Of a DNA stretch of 64,000 nucleotides, positions 55,779 to 64,000 are shown piece by piece. This DNA is from Tamlana crocina (lineage in GTDB: Bacteria; Bacteroidota; Bacteroidia; Flavobacteriales; Flavobacteriaceae): contig CP158972.1 of assembly GCA_040429635.1 (NCBI GenBank), positions 1,126,001-1,190,000 of the forward strand, written 5' to 3'. Position 1 is the stretch's first letter. Every line of letters starts with the position of its first letter. The position numbers and the translations under genes were made by a program. The notes under the pieces are model-generated. The model had not been told where the DNA came from. It did no database searches and worked only from the letters and a program-made list of their open reading frames with translations.

Positions 55779-56504
55779 ATGAAAAGCATTAAATCTTTTG
55801 CGAGTATGAAATTGATCCGCTTTACAGGAGCACTCTATCTTTTGGTCATTATTTGCGCCGGCTTTAGCCAAGGTTACGTTCGAGGCACCCTAATTGTCCC
55901 GGGAAATGCTGTAGAAACAGCAAGCAATATATTACAAAACAAAGAACTGTTTCAATTAGGGTTAACCACCGACTTGATAGCATTTCTTTTAGACGCTGTT
56001 ATAGCCATACTATTGTATAAAATTTTTAAACCTTTCAATAAAACACTGGCGATGGTGTCTTCGGCCTTTAGGCTAATAGCACATCCAGCTATAGGAAGTT
56101 TAAATTTATTAAATCACTATATGGCTCTTAAAGTATTAGAAACTGATAGTTTGTCAAATTCATTTAGTATAACTCAAGTTCAGAACATAAGCACCTTATT
56201 TATGGAAGCGCATCAGTATGGATATCTTATCGCAGGAACCTTTTTTGGAGTGCATTGCCTTTTATTGGCAATACTAATTTACAAATCCAATGTATTCCCA
56301 AAGGTGTTTGGTGGCCTATTCCTTGGTGCCGCAGCTGGTTATTTGATAGAAACGTTTGGAAATTTTAATTTTCCGGGTTATGAGGGTTATACGGCTCTTA
56401 TCGTTGGTGTTTCGGCTGCTATTGGAGAGGTTGGATTAACTTTATATATGCTCATTAAAGGCACGACAACATCTTATAAAAACTTAAAAAACTTACCATT
56501 ATGA
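55779..56504 (+). CDS. DUF4386 family membrane protein
   Basis: A 241-residue protein with about six transmembrane helices, beginning with a short basic arm then FTGALYLLVIICAGFSQGYVRGTL, typical of DUF4386. The family has no established biochemical role. It is the direct downstream neighbour of an AraC regulator and overlaps by 4 bases (ATGA) with the following ABC ATPase gene, so it may belong to the same transporter unit. Confidence 0.85.
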   Translation: MKSIKSFASMKLIRFTGALYLLVIICAGFSQGYVRGTLIVPGNAVETASNILQNKELFQLGLTTDLIAFLLDAVIAILLYKIFKPFNKTLAMVSSAFRLIAHPAIGSLNLLNHYMALKVLETDSLSNSFSITQVQNISTLFMEAHQYGYLIAGTFFGVHCLLLAILIYKSNVFPKVFGGLFLGAAAGYLIETFGNFNFPGYEGYTALIVGVSAAIGEVGLTLYMLIKGTTTSYKNLKNLPL

Positions 56505-57373
56505 ACTCTTTAAAAATTAGCAATCTTAATCTAACCTACAAAAACGGTTACAACGCCATTAATGGTATTTCCTTAGATATTAAAAATGGCATGTTTGGGT
56601 TATTAGGTCCAAATGGGGCCGGAAAATCGTCTTTAATGAAAACTATCGTTGGATTGCAAAAACCTACATCTGGTAGTATCGGTTTCAATGATGTTGATAT
56701 TGTAAACAATCCCGATTACATAAAAAAGAATTTAGGATTTCTACCTCAAGATTTTGGTGTTTATCCTAAAGTAAATGCATATGACCTATTAAATCATATT
56801 GCAATTTTAAAAGGAATTTCCAACAAAACAGAGCGTCAAAATCAGATTCAATATTTATTAGAAAAAGTTAATCTCTGGAATTTTAGAGATAAGGAAGTAC
56901 ATACATTTTCGGGAGGTATGAAACAGCGTTTCGGAGTGGCACAGGCCTTGCTTGGAAATCCTAAAATAATAATTGTTGATGAACCAACAGCAGGGCTTGA
57001 TCCAGAAGAGCGTAATCGATTTAATACCTTGCTAAGTGATATTAGTAGTGAAGTTGTTGTGATTTTATCGACCCATTTGGTTGAAGATGTGAAAAATCTG
57101 TGTTCAGAAATGACCATAATAAATCGAGGAAGGGTTCTTAAAACAGGAAAGCCAAAAGAATTAATTAAAGAACTAGAAGGTAAAATCTGGTCAAAATTTA
57201 TTGATAATCATGAATTAGAAGTCTACAAATCAAAATTTAAGGTTATCAGTCAGCAACTTATCGAACGTCAATTACAAATCACGATATTTTCAAACGTGCA
57301 GCCAGAAGGATTTTTGCCGGTAGAACCAATACTTGAGCATGTCTACTTTAATGTGCTTTCTAAAAACAGTTAA
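56501..57373 (+). CDS. ABC transporter ATP-binding protein
   Basis: A 290-residue ATPase with Walker A GPNGAGKS (about 38-45), signature FSGGMKQR (about 138), Walker B IIIVDEPTAGLDPEE and the switch His in LSTHLVED. Its start overlaps the DUF4386 stop and its stop is 2 bases before the permease. The gene pair and order fit an ABC-2 exporter; substrate is unknown. Confidence 0.93.
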   Translation: MNSLKISNLNLTYKNGYNAINGISLDIKNGMFGLLGPNGAGKSSLMKTIVGLQKPTSGSIGFNDVDIVNNPDYIKKNLGFLPQDFGVYPKVNAYDLLNHIAILKGISNKTERQNQIQYLLEKVNLWNFRDKEVHTFSGGMKQRFGVAQALLGNPKIIIVDEPTAGLDPEERNRFNTLLSDISSEVVVILSTHLVEDVKNLCSEMTIINRGRVLKTGKPKELIKELEGKIWSKFIDNHELEVYKSKFKVISQQLIERQLQITIFSNVQPEGFLPVEPILEHVYFNVLSKNS

Positions 57374-57375
57374 TT

Positions 57376-60300
57376 ATGAATGCAATATTTCAATTCCAAT
57401 TACGGCACAGCGGTAACCGGTATATTTTAAGTTTAACAGGAGCAATATTATTGCTCGTAGGATGGTTCTGCGGTTATAAATTTAATTTAACTGCAGGTGA
57501 GGGTATATACCTTAATTCACCGTATACTATTGGGTTTATGATGGCCTTGCTTAGTTTGTCAATAATATTTTTAGCCATTTCATACGCAATGGAGATTCTA
57601 TTGAAAGAATGGGATACAAAGTTTGACATTATGTTATTTTCATATCCTGTTACTTTAGACACCTATTTAATAGGCAAATTTTCAACGTTTACTTTAAAAA
57701 CTTTTCTCAGTTTTTTCATTTTAATTGTTGGTTTTGTGATTGGTCAAAACTTGCGTACAGGAAGTGAGATGCAGGAAGGGTTTAATCTCTGGTTTTATTT
57801 ATATCCTTTTTTGATTTTCGGAGTGCTAAACTGCCTTTTTATATGTAGTTTTTTATTCATGGTCGCTTATACAACTCGTAAAAAATTATTGGTAGTTGTA
57901 GGTGGTTTATTGCTTTATGTGCTTTACATGGTTTTGTTGGTGTTTTCTAATTCACCATTTATGGCTGGAAGTACCCCTCAATCGATTGAAATACAGCAAC
58001 TATCAGCTTTGTTGGATCCTTTCGGGGTGTCTGCATATTTCTTCGAAGCTAGGAACATGACGGTCATCGCAAAAAATGAGATTTTAGTTCCGCTTAGTGG
58101 TTTTCTGGCGGCTAACCGTTTAATTTATCTATCTCTATCAGTTGTGTTTTTGATTATTACTCGACATTTTTATTCTAGTAACAAAAGTGTAAGTAAAAAA
58201 GAATTGAAGCGCAAAAAGCAGAAAGTTGGAGACACTATTGTTAGAATAGCAAAAGTTGAAATACCAGTTCTTGATTTTAGTTTTAAATCTGAATTGAAGT
58301 CCATTTTATCCTTTTCGAAAGTAGATTTAATTTATTTATTTAAAGGTGTTACCATTGTCGCGGTTACTATTTTGTTGGTCTTTTTTGTAGGGATGGAAAT
58401 GTATGCGGCCATTGATAAGGGTATACGTTTACCCCAATACTATGCGAGTTCAGGGCTTTTAGCCACATCTATTTCTCAAAGTTTTCACTTGTTAGGCGCC
58501 TTCATTTTGGTGTATTTTGTTAACGATATTTATTGGAGAAGTGAAGCAGCTCGTTTTTATTTGATTGAACAGAGTACATTTTTTTCAAAATCAAAATTAA
58601 AAGGACACTTAGTATCCATTGGTGTATTATTACTATTTCTAACGACTATACTTATTGCATTGGCTTTACTTTTTCAAATAAGCTATGGATATACCCAAAT
58701 TGATTGTTTGGCATATTTAGGTGTTGTACTATTTAACACCATTCCACTTTTTCTTTTTGGAACTTTAATGCTTATTATAAACTGTGTTTTTAAAAATAAG
58801 TACGTCGCCTTAGGTGTTTCCATTATTTCAGTAATAGTTCTTGCAACACCCTTGATTAAGATGATGTTGCCCTATCCATTATTCCATGTTTTCTCAGGCT
58901 TTAAAGGCGTGTACAGTGACCTAAATGGTTATGGTGTGTACTTGTCTGTATTTTCAAGCCGCTTATGTTTTGGAGTAAGTTTGTTAGGATTATTGTGGAT
59001 TGTCAATTCATATTTTAAATCAAGACAATGGACAAAAATGAAGTCTGTTTTTGTCATTGTTTTCTTGGGATTAGGCGTCTCTAGTGGTGTTAACTTCATG
59101 GAAGGTTATATGCCGAAGAATGAGGATTCTAAAATGATAGAAGCTTTTAACTACGAAAAGAAATATCGTCATTATCAGAATATTCCCCAACCTACTGTTG
59201 TTGATGTAGATACTAAAATTGACTTGTTTCCATCTAAAAACTCATATAACATTCAAGGTAAATATGTATTACAAAATTTAACAGAAGGACCAATACACAG
59301 TATATTATTAAATTTTCATTCAGATTTAGAGCTAGAGGAGGCCACTTTTAATGTCCATGGTGAAAATATTGCAATTGATGAGTTAATCACGGAACTACAA
59401 CTTGGTAAACCTTTACTACCTAATAAGACAGCAGTATTGGACTTCAAATTGTCTTATAATTGGTATGCCGTAAACGGTCATCAATCCTTCAATGCAATTG
59501 TAGGAAATGGATCGTTTATGAGGATAAGTAATTACTATCCAGTACTGGGATACCAATCAGATAAAGAGATAGCGGATGAGCAAAAGCGAAAAGAGTATAA
59601 ATTAGCCGCTAAAACTGGCTTGAAAGCACTTGAAATGCCTGAGGTCTTCAGGAGTGACTTTATAAAATTGAATATGACCGTTTCAACTGAGGGGGGCCAA
59701 ACGCCAATTGGAACTGGAGATGTTGTGAGGTCATGGTCAGATAATGGTAGAACTTTTGTGCAACACAAGGTTGACAGCATCCCATTTCGTTTCGCAATAG
59801 CATCTGCAGCATATAAAAAACAATCATTACTCCATCGAAACATAACAATTGAAGTGTTATACGATGATATGCATTTTGAAAACGTGGATCGACTTCTTAA
59901 TAATGCCAAACTAAGTTTAGACTACTGCATAGATAACTTTGGCACTTATCCCTTTGAAAAAATCAGTTTTGTTGAAGTGTCATCTTTTACCAGTGGCTTT
60001 GCGGCAACTGCTTATCCGTCTGCTGTATTTATGACCGAAAACCTAATTTTTCATACCAACATAGAAAGTGATCCTAGTAAGGATGTGATTAATGAACTTG
60101 CTGGACACGAATTGTCTCATTTATGGTGGGGAAATAGTCAAGTTAGTCCGGATATAAGAGAGGGTGCTTCTATGCTTACAGAAACCTTAGCCATGTATGC
60201 GGAAATGATGATTTACAAACGATTGTATGGAGAAGAACGCATGAAGGAACGTTTAGCAATACATGAACAAATTTATGAAAATGAAAAAGGATTATATGGT

Positions 60301-60546
60301 GATTCAGCACTATTTAAAGTGCCTTATGGTGCAACTCATCTTGCTTATTCAAAGGGAGCTGTTGCTATGGTAGAATTATCAAAGTTAATTGGTGAAGACC
60401 AGGTAAATCTGGCATTGAGGAACTTCCTTCAAAATAATCAATATCCAAAAAAGCCAACCTCGTTGGATTTGCTTAATGAATTTTATAAGGTAACTTTAAA
60501 TAAGAACGTGAAATTACAAATTGAGGCATTATTTAAAGAAATTTAA
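57376..60546 (+). CDS. ABC-2 permease fused to an M1-family aminopeptidase
   Basis: A 1,056-residue fusion. The first ~580 residues have about twelve transmembrane helices in two ABC-2-like halves. From about 600 on lies a periplasmic M1-type metallopeptidase with zinc motif His911-Glu-Leu-Ser-His915 and the downstream Glu in MLTETLA. The spacing from HELSH to that Glu is 20 residues, two longer than in classic M1 enzymes, apparently by the REGAS insertion. Coupling export and trimming of peptides in one chain is a fair inference. Partner ATPase is the preceding gene. Confidence 0.85.
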   Translation: MNAIFQFQLRHSGNRYILSLTGAILLLVGWFCGYKFNLTAGEGIYLNSPYTIGFMMALLSLSIIFLAISYAMEILLKEWDTKFDIMLFSYPVTLDTYLIGKFSTFTLKTFLSFFILIVGFVIGQNLRTGSEMQEGFNLWFYLYPFLIFGVLNCLFICSFLFMVAYTTRKKLLVVVGGLLLYVLYMVLLVFSNSPFMAGSTPQSIEIQQLSALLDPFGVSAYFFEARNMTVIAKNEILVPLSGFLAANRLIYLSLSVVFLIITRHFYSSNKSVSKKELKRKKQKVGDTIVRIAKVEIPVLDFSFKSELKSILSFSKVDLIYLFKGVTIVAVTILLVFFVGMEMYAAIDKGIRLPQYYASSGLLATSISQSFHLLGAFILVYFVNDIYWRSEAARFYLIEQSTFFSKSKLKGHLVSIGVLLLFLTTILIALALLFQISYGYTQIDCLAYLGVVLFNTIPLFLFGTLMLIINCVFKNKYVALGVSIISVIVLATPLIKMMLPYPLFHVFSGFKGVYSDLNGYGVYLSVFSSRLCFGVSLLGLLWIVNSYFKSRQWTKMKSVFVIVFLGLGVSSGVNFMEGYMPKNEDSKMIEAFNYEKKYRHYQNIPQPTVVDVDTKIDLFPSKNSYNIQGKYVLQNLTEGPIHSILLNFHSDLELEEATFNVHGENIAIDELITELQLGKPLLPNKTAVLDFKLSYNWYAVNGHQSFNAIVGNGSFMRISNYYPVLGYQSDKEIADEQKRKEYKLAAKTGLKALEMPEVFRSDFIKLNMTVSTEGGQTPIGTGDVVRSWSDNGRTFVQHKVDSIPFRFAIASAAYKKQSLLHRNITIEVLYDDMHFENVDRLLNNAKLSLDYCIDNFGTYPFEKISFVEVSSFTSGFAATAYPSAVFMTENLIFHTNIESDPSKDVINELAGHELSHLWWGNSQVSPDIREGASMLTETLAMYAEMMIYKRLYGEERMKERLAIHEQIYENEKGLYGDSALFKVPYGATHLAYSKGAVAMVELSKLIGEDQVNLALRNFLQNNQYPKKPTSLDLLNEFYKVTLNKNVKLQIEALFKEI

Positions 60547-60547
60547 T

Positions 60548-61639
60548 ATGAAAACAGCAAGAAAGAACCTTATGTTAATAGTATGTATAACGTTAACATT
60601 TCCTTGCTTGGCGGCCACAGTGTTGGTAAATCAAGAATCGGAATCTATCGATTTAGTTATACAGACAGACAATGTTTCGATTGGCGGAACACTAGTTATT
60701 CCATCCAATCGTAAAGTGAAATCTCTAGTTGTCATGAGTTCTGGCAGTGGTCCACAAGATAGGGATGAAACCTTAGAGGGTTTTAAGATTTTTAAAGTTA
60801 TAGCGGAACACCTAGCCTCAAAAGGAATAGCATCTTTCCGTTACGACGACAGAGGCGTGGGAACAAGTACAGGTGATTTTGCAAACAGCACAATCGATGA
60901 CCATTCAAAGGATTTAGAAAGCATAATCGATTACTTTAAAACCTACAAAAAGTATTCATTCATTGATTTTATATTATTTGGTCATAGCCAAGGAGGTATT
61001 ATTTCTGCAAAGGTTGCTGTTAATAATAAGTCTGTGAAAAAAGTAATTCTAATGGGAGCGCCAGCAGTACCACTAATAGAGGTGGTACTTTATCAAGTCA
61101 GGCAGGAATATAAACAATCTAATATTTCGAAATCATTAATTGAAGCCGATATTTCAGCGCATAATAAATTGATGAGAGCTATTGAAGATAATAAGCATAT
61201 TGATGAAGCGTATCAATTATTTCAAGAAACTACCAAGTCCATACTGTATGAGTTAATGTCATCAGAAGAAATTGTTGATACCTTAAAAATCGAAAAAGAG
61301 GCGCTGGCCAAAGCCAACCAATTCAAAATAATTTATGCGTTACCATCACTGGCATCTTTCCTATACTATCACCCTTCTAAAGATTTAGAGTTATTGGAAG
61401 TACCTGTGTTGGGTTTATTTGGTGGTTTAGATTTTCAGGTTCCTATAGACCAAAATAAAGACCGTATGGAAAATGCACTTCTCAAATCTGGAACGGAGTA
61501 TCATTTTATAATATTTGATAAGGCCAATCATTTTTTTCAAAAGGCAACCACAGGAAGTAGGGACGAATATGCTTCCCTTGAAAAGAAATTTGTTGATAAT
61601 TTTCTCGGTGAAATTTCATCTTGGATACTTGATAAGTAA
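60548..61639 (+). CDS. Secreted alpha/beta hydrolase
   Basis: A 363-residue exported hydrolase from the ATG at 60548, with signal peptide (about 1-22). The nucleophile elbow is GHSQGG (Ser about 143), the acid is probably in FGGLDFQVP, and the His is in KANHFFQ. The fold is that of prolyl-oligopeptidase-like or dienelactone-hydrolase-like serine hydrolases (YDDRGVGTSTGD early motif). It starts 1 base after the permease-peptidase stop, so it likely acts with it on the same substrate. Confidence 0.85.
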   Translation: MKTARKNLMLIVCITLTFPCLAATVLVNQESESIDLVIQTDNVSIGGTLVIPSNRKVKSLVVMSSGSGPQDRDETLEGFKIFKVIAEHLASKGIASFRYDDRGVGTSTGDFANSTIDDHSKDLESIIDYFKTYKKYSFIDFILFGHSQGGIISAKVAVNNKSVKKVILMGAPAVPLIEVVLYQVRQEYKQSNISKSLIEADISAHNKLMRAIEDNKHIDEAYQLFQETTKSILYELMSSEEIVDTLKIEKEALAKANQFKIIYALPSLASFLYYHPSKDLELLEVPVLGLFGGLDFQVPIDQNKDRMENALLKSGTEYHFIIFDKANHFFQKATTGSRDEYASLEKKFVDNFLGEISSWILDK

Positions 61640-61702
61640 TTCAAAATGAATTGATAACATAGGAAAACATATTTATTTCTAAAATCGTAATTTAGTAATG
61701 TG

Positions 61703-61715
61703 TCAGGAATCCTGA
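61703..61715 (+). promoter_or_regulatory. Perfect palindrome before AraC paralogue B
   Basis: TCAGG-AAT-CCTGA within GTGTCAGGAATCCTGATGTC, 22 bases before the ATG at 61738; a possible binding site for a dimeric repressor or autoregulator. Confidence 0.5.
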
Positions 61716-61737
61716 TGTCTTTAAATTCAAATTAAAG

Positions 61738-62727
61738 ATGAAATACTTCTCTGTTAATCTATATAAAAAGATACTTAACTGTGCTATTGCTGAAGGAATG
61801 TCAAGCAAGGATTTTGAAAATTGGCCAATTTCGCTTGAAGAGGCTGAAAATTTAAAATTTGTTTCTGCGGATCAACATTTAAATGCGCATGAATTGCTTG
61901 ATGAAAAGCTTAAATCTGGATTTGCGATTCGAGTTGGTCAGCAGATGAAAATCGAAGATTATGGGGTATTGGGATTATCCTGGAGAACCTGTTCAAAGGT
62001 CAGAGAAATTTTTGATCGTAGTGAACGCTATTTTAAATTGCTATCCAATACCTATAATTGGGAAGTTAAGGATGGTGAAACTTTTTCTCATATAATTCTT
62101 AATAGACCTGCTAATAGTAGAGGAATGCAACTGTCCTCAGAAGCCAGTTTGTCTGCAACAGTAGTAGTTGTAAAAGCGATGTCTGAAAAAAATATTATGC
62201 CAGTTCAAGTAAGTTTCAAACATAAACCACCTAAAGATATTACCAGTTATAAGGAAGCATTTAATTGTCCTGTCTCATTTGATCAACCACAATACTCCAT
62301 AAGCTATAAAACAGAAGATTTAAATTTAAGAACTGCTAAAGCAGATGCCAGCATTAATAGTTACCTTTTACAACAAGTCGATGAAAAAACTAAAGGCATT
62401 AAAATCCCAGGCTCAAAATTTGTCCGAGATGTTGAATCTCTAATAAAAGATGCGCTACCCACAGGAATTCCAAGTATTCATCATATTGCTGACCTTACAG
62501 CTATGAGTAACCGAACGCTGACGAGAAGACTTTCTGAAGCTGGTGTTACTTATCGTGACTTAATTAAAAAGACTCAAGAAACCATTGCAAAAGATATGCT
62601 CAGTAATACCACACAAAGCATTGGTGAAATTGCCTTCTTAACTGGTTTTTCCGAGCAAAGTGCGTTCAACCGTGCTTTTAAAAAATGGACAGACCAAACT
62701 CCTTCAGAATTTAGAAAACCCAACTAA
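61738..62727 (+). CDS. AraC-family transcriptional regulator, paralogue B
   Basis: A 329-residue paralogue of the regulator at 54704 with the same layout: ligand-type domain (GFAIRVGQQMKIEDYGVLGLSWRTC) and AraC helices (HIADLTAMSNRTLTRRLSE, IGEIAFLTGFSEQSAFNRAFKKW). The second helix-turn-helix is nearly identical between the two, which predicts shared DNA contacts. Upstream of the DUF1772 gene, the spacer has the same operator geometry as near paralogue A. Confidence 0.9.
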   Translation: MKYFSVNLYKKILNCAIAEGMSSKDFENWPISLEEAENLKFVSADQHLNAHELLDEKLKSGFAIRVGQQMKIEDYGVLGLSWRTCSKVREIFDRSERYFKLLSNTYNWEVKDGETFSHIILNRPANSRGMQLSSEASLSATVVVVKAMSEKNIMPVQVSFKHKPPKDITSYKEAFNCPVSFDQPQYSISYKTEDLNLRTAKADASINSYLLQQVDEKTKGIKIPGSKFVRDVESLIKDALPTGIPSIHHIADLTAMSNRTLTRRLSEAGVTYRDLIKKTQETIAKDMLSNTTQSIGEIAFLTGFSEQSAFNRAFKKWTDQTPSEFRKPN

Positions 62728-62748
62728 AATTATCCTTTTGGCGGAAAA

Positions 62749-62804
62749 TGTCAAAAGGTTGTCTTTAAGTGTCAAAAATCTCTTTTGAACACTTCGCACC
62801 TTTG
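62749..62804 (+). promoter_or_regulatory. AraC-type operator and promoter before the DUF1772 gene
   Basis: TGTCAAAA (62749) and TGTCAAAA (62770) are direct repeats 21 bp apart; CACCTTTG (62797-62804) starts 27 bp after the second, with no -33 TTG. Geometry equals that at 55699-55754. Confidence 0.65.
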
Positions 62805-62873
62805 TATCATCAAATTAACAACTCGATATAACAACAGTATCAATCTGGATTACATCCACAAAGAGTAATCAAA

Positions 62874-63368
62874 ATGGAAATAAACTTTAAAATTATCGTA
62901 TTAATACTAGGCATCTTATTTACAGGCCTAACAGCAGGATTGTGCTTCACATGGTCTAATGCTATAACACCCGGCATTGGCAGATTGGATGACTTAGAAT
63001 TCTTGCAATCCTTTCAGGCAATGAATCGCGCCATCATCAACCCGAGTTTTCTCATTGTTTTTTTTGGACCAGTGATACTATTATTCATTAATGCTTTTTT
63101 GCATAGGAGCTCGAATCCAACCACATTTTGGTCATTTACTCTGGCTGCAATTTTGTTTTTTGTGGGAATAGGTCTTATTACAATTTTTAAAAATGTTCCG
63201 CTTAATGAGACTCTAGACAAAACAACCTTGGAAAATTTATCGGCAATTGAACTTAAAGAATTGCGAACAAAATTTGAGCAACCTTGGAATCGCTGGCACA
63301 TTCAACGCACGATAGCATCGTTCACATCATTTGCGCTCTTAATAACCGGACTAATGTATTCAAAATAA
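62874..63368 (+). CDS. DUF1772 family membrane protein
   Basis: A 164-residue protein with four transmembrane helices (about 5-28, 55-75, 88-105, 145-161) and the FTGLTAGLCFTWSNAITPGIGRL start and NVPLNE motif typical of DUF1772. Related fungal proteins include anthrone oxygenases, but this group lacks a proven activity. It is controlled, by position, by the AraC-type operator just upstream. Confidence 0.85.
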   Translation: MEINFKIIVLILGILFTGLTAGLCFTWSNAITPGIGRLDDLEFLQSFQAMNRAIINPSFLIVFFGPVILLFINAFLHRSSNPTTFWSFTLAAILFFVGIGLITIFKNVPLNETLDKTTLENLSAIELKELRTKFEQPWNRWHIQRTIASFTSFALLITGLMYSK

Positions 63369-63411
63369 AAACTGAACAATTTTAAAAAACTATAAATAAA
63401 AACGAAAAATC

Positions 63412-63813
63412 ATGAAACAAATTAGAATCATAGGTATTGCTATAATAATCTGGATTATAGGAGTTAGTATTTACACTCTTTCATTTTACATCCCAATTTT
63501 AGAAGACTCTGAATTACAAGCTAATATTTTACTGTCTTTAGGAATACTACCCGTAGTGTGGTTTGGAGCAAAACAATACTACAAAAGAAAAAGTACTACG
63601 AAAGGATACTGGTTAGGGTTAGCCTTTTTCTTAATCGCTGGCGTTCTGGATGCACTAATTTCAGTACCCTATTTAATAGCACCATATGGAGGAACACATT
63701 ATAGTTTCTTTACTGCTATCGGTTTTTGGCTTATCGGAATCGAATTTATAGTAATGTCAACTGCTTATTGGTACATCAATGTTAAAAGCAGAAGAAATAT
63801 TACAAATTATTGA
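63412..63813 (+). CDS. Small four-helix membrane protein (DUF5367-like)
   Basis: A 133-residue protein with four hydrophobic helices (about 6-27, 40-56, 67-88, 98-124). The pattern and neighbourhood resemble DUF5367 proteins, but I am only fairly sure of that name. It follows the DUF1772 gene by 43 bases and precedes an NmrA-like gene by 55 bases, so the three may form an operon. Confidence 0.7.
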   Translation: MKQIRIIGIAIIIWIIGVSIYTLSFYIPILEDSELQANILLSLGILPVVWFGAKQYYKRKSTTKGYWLGLAFFLIAGVLDALISVPYLIAPYGGTHYSFFTAIGFWLIGIEFIVMSTAYWYINVKSRRNITNY

Positions 63814-63868
63814 TAAAAGAAAAAACAGAAAATTTCAAATAATTAATAACAATTTTAAAACAGAAAAC

Positions 63869-64000
63869 ATGAAAACAGAAAACATTTTAGTTATCGGAGG
63901 AACTGGTAAAACTGGTCGCCGAGTTGCAGAAAATTTAACACAATCCGGACACAACGTACGCGTTGTGGGCAGAAAAACAAACCCAGCTTTTGATTGGGAA
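63869..64000 (+). CDS. NmrA-like NAD(P)H-binding protein, cut by window edge
   Basis: The first 44 residues are visible, starting MKTENILVIGGTGKTGRRV, the Rossmann start of the NmrA/atypical SDR family. The remaining part lies beyond the window. It resembles the start of the protein at 46257. Proteins of this type act as NADP-binding sensors or reductases. Confidence 0.75.
   Translation, partial: MKTENILVIGGTGKTGRRVAENLTQSGHNVRVVGRKTNPAFDWE

Noticed and set aside
31941-64000. Second copy of the tRNA-fMet 3' end as right attachment site
   Set aside because: I looked for GTTCGAGTCCAG and TTCCCGCTA further right and found neither; the right end, if any, is outside the window.

Overview
The window reads as a chromosome segment of a member of the Bacteroidota, family Flavobacteriaceae. 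It carries the gliding-motility and type IX secretion genes gldKLMN, an exosortase of the XrtF type with its partner protein, flavobacterial promoters of the TTG-N19-TAnnTTTG form, lipoproteins with Asp/Glu-rich residues after the lipid-anchored Cys, and A+T-rich DNA. The genus cannot be fixed from the sequence alone.

Positions 1-31,600 look like conserved core genome. In order they hold purH (cut by the left edge), a GAF-domain free-methionine-sulfoxide-reductase-like gene, the xrtF pair, and a four-gene set for a heavy metal, probably copper (HYC_CC_PP protein, HMA-MauE fusion, TonB receptor, periplasmic HMA protein). A long leftward block follows: miaB, a sigma-54 activator, lptE, a TPR-type protein, secG, groS and groL. 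Then come two lipoproteins, a tandem pair of membrane proteins, topA, an arginase-fold protein whose metal ligands are mostly replaced, and gldKLMN. The core part ends with a FAD oxidoreductase, a DUF983 protein, an ABC-F ATPase and a leucine-rich-repeat protein. Short inverted repeats typical of flavobacterial spacers sit between several of these genes.

At 31,868 there is an initiator tRNA-Met gene with a textbook promoter. Directly after its 3' end begins a more G+C-rich integrase module: a tyrosine recombinase broken by a frameshift in a T run, a gene overlapping its stop, and a zinc-ribbon protein whose start abuts a 32-bp near-palindrome. A complete IS3-family element with 4-bp target duplication (34,605-35,826) follows.

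From 35,827 to the right edge the window is accessory in character. It has two paralogous TolB-like/TPR/AraC regulators (both TTG starts), three serine beta-lactamase-fold hydrolases, an S41-type protease, alpha/beta hydrolases, NAD(P)-dependent reductases, a Vat-like xenobiotic acetyltransferase, small outer-membrane barrels, a DoxX/FMN-reductase pair, a transporter ATPase next to a permease fused to an M1 aminopeptidase, and two paralogous AraC regulators. Each of those last two is followed by a small membrane-protein gene whose upstream region carries the same operator geometry: two TGTCAA-like half sites 21 bp apart and a CAnnTTTG box starting 27 bp after the second. Two other operons (45,156 and 48,331) share a nearly identical promoter and leader.

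Several genes are broken at simple-sequence tracts (T7, T10, CT repeat) or by one-base shifts. These could be true decay, slippage switches or sequencing errors; reads would decide. No CRISPR array, rRNA gene or second copy of the tRNA 3' end was seen.
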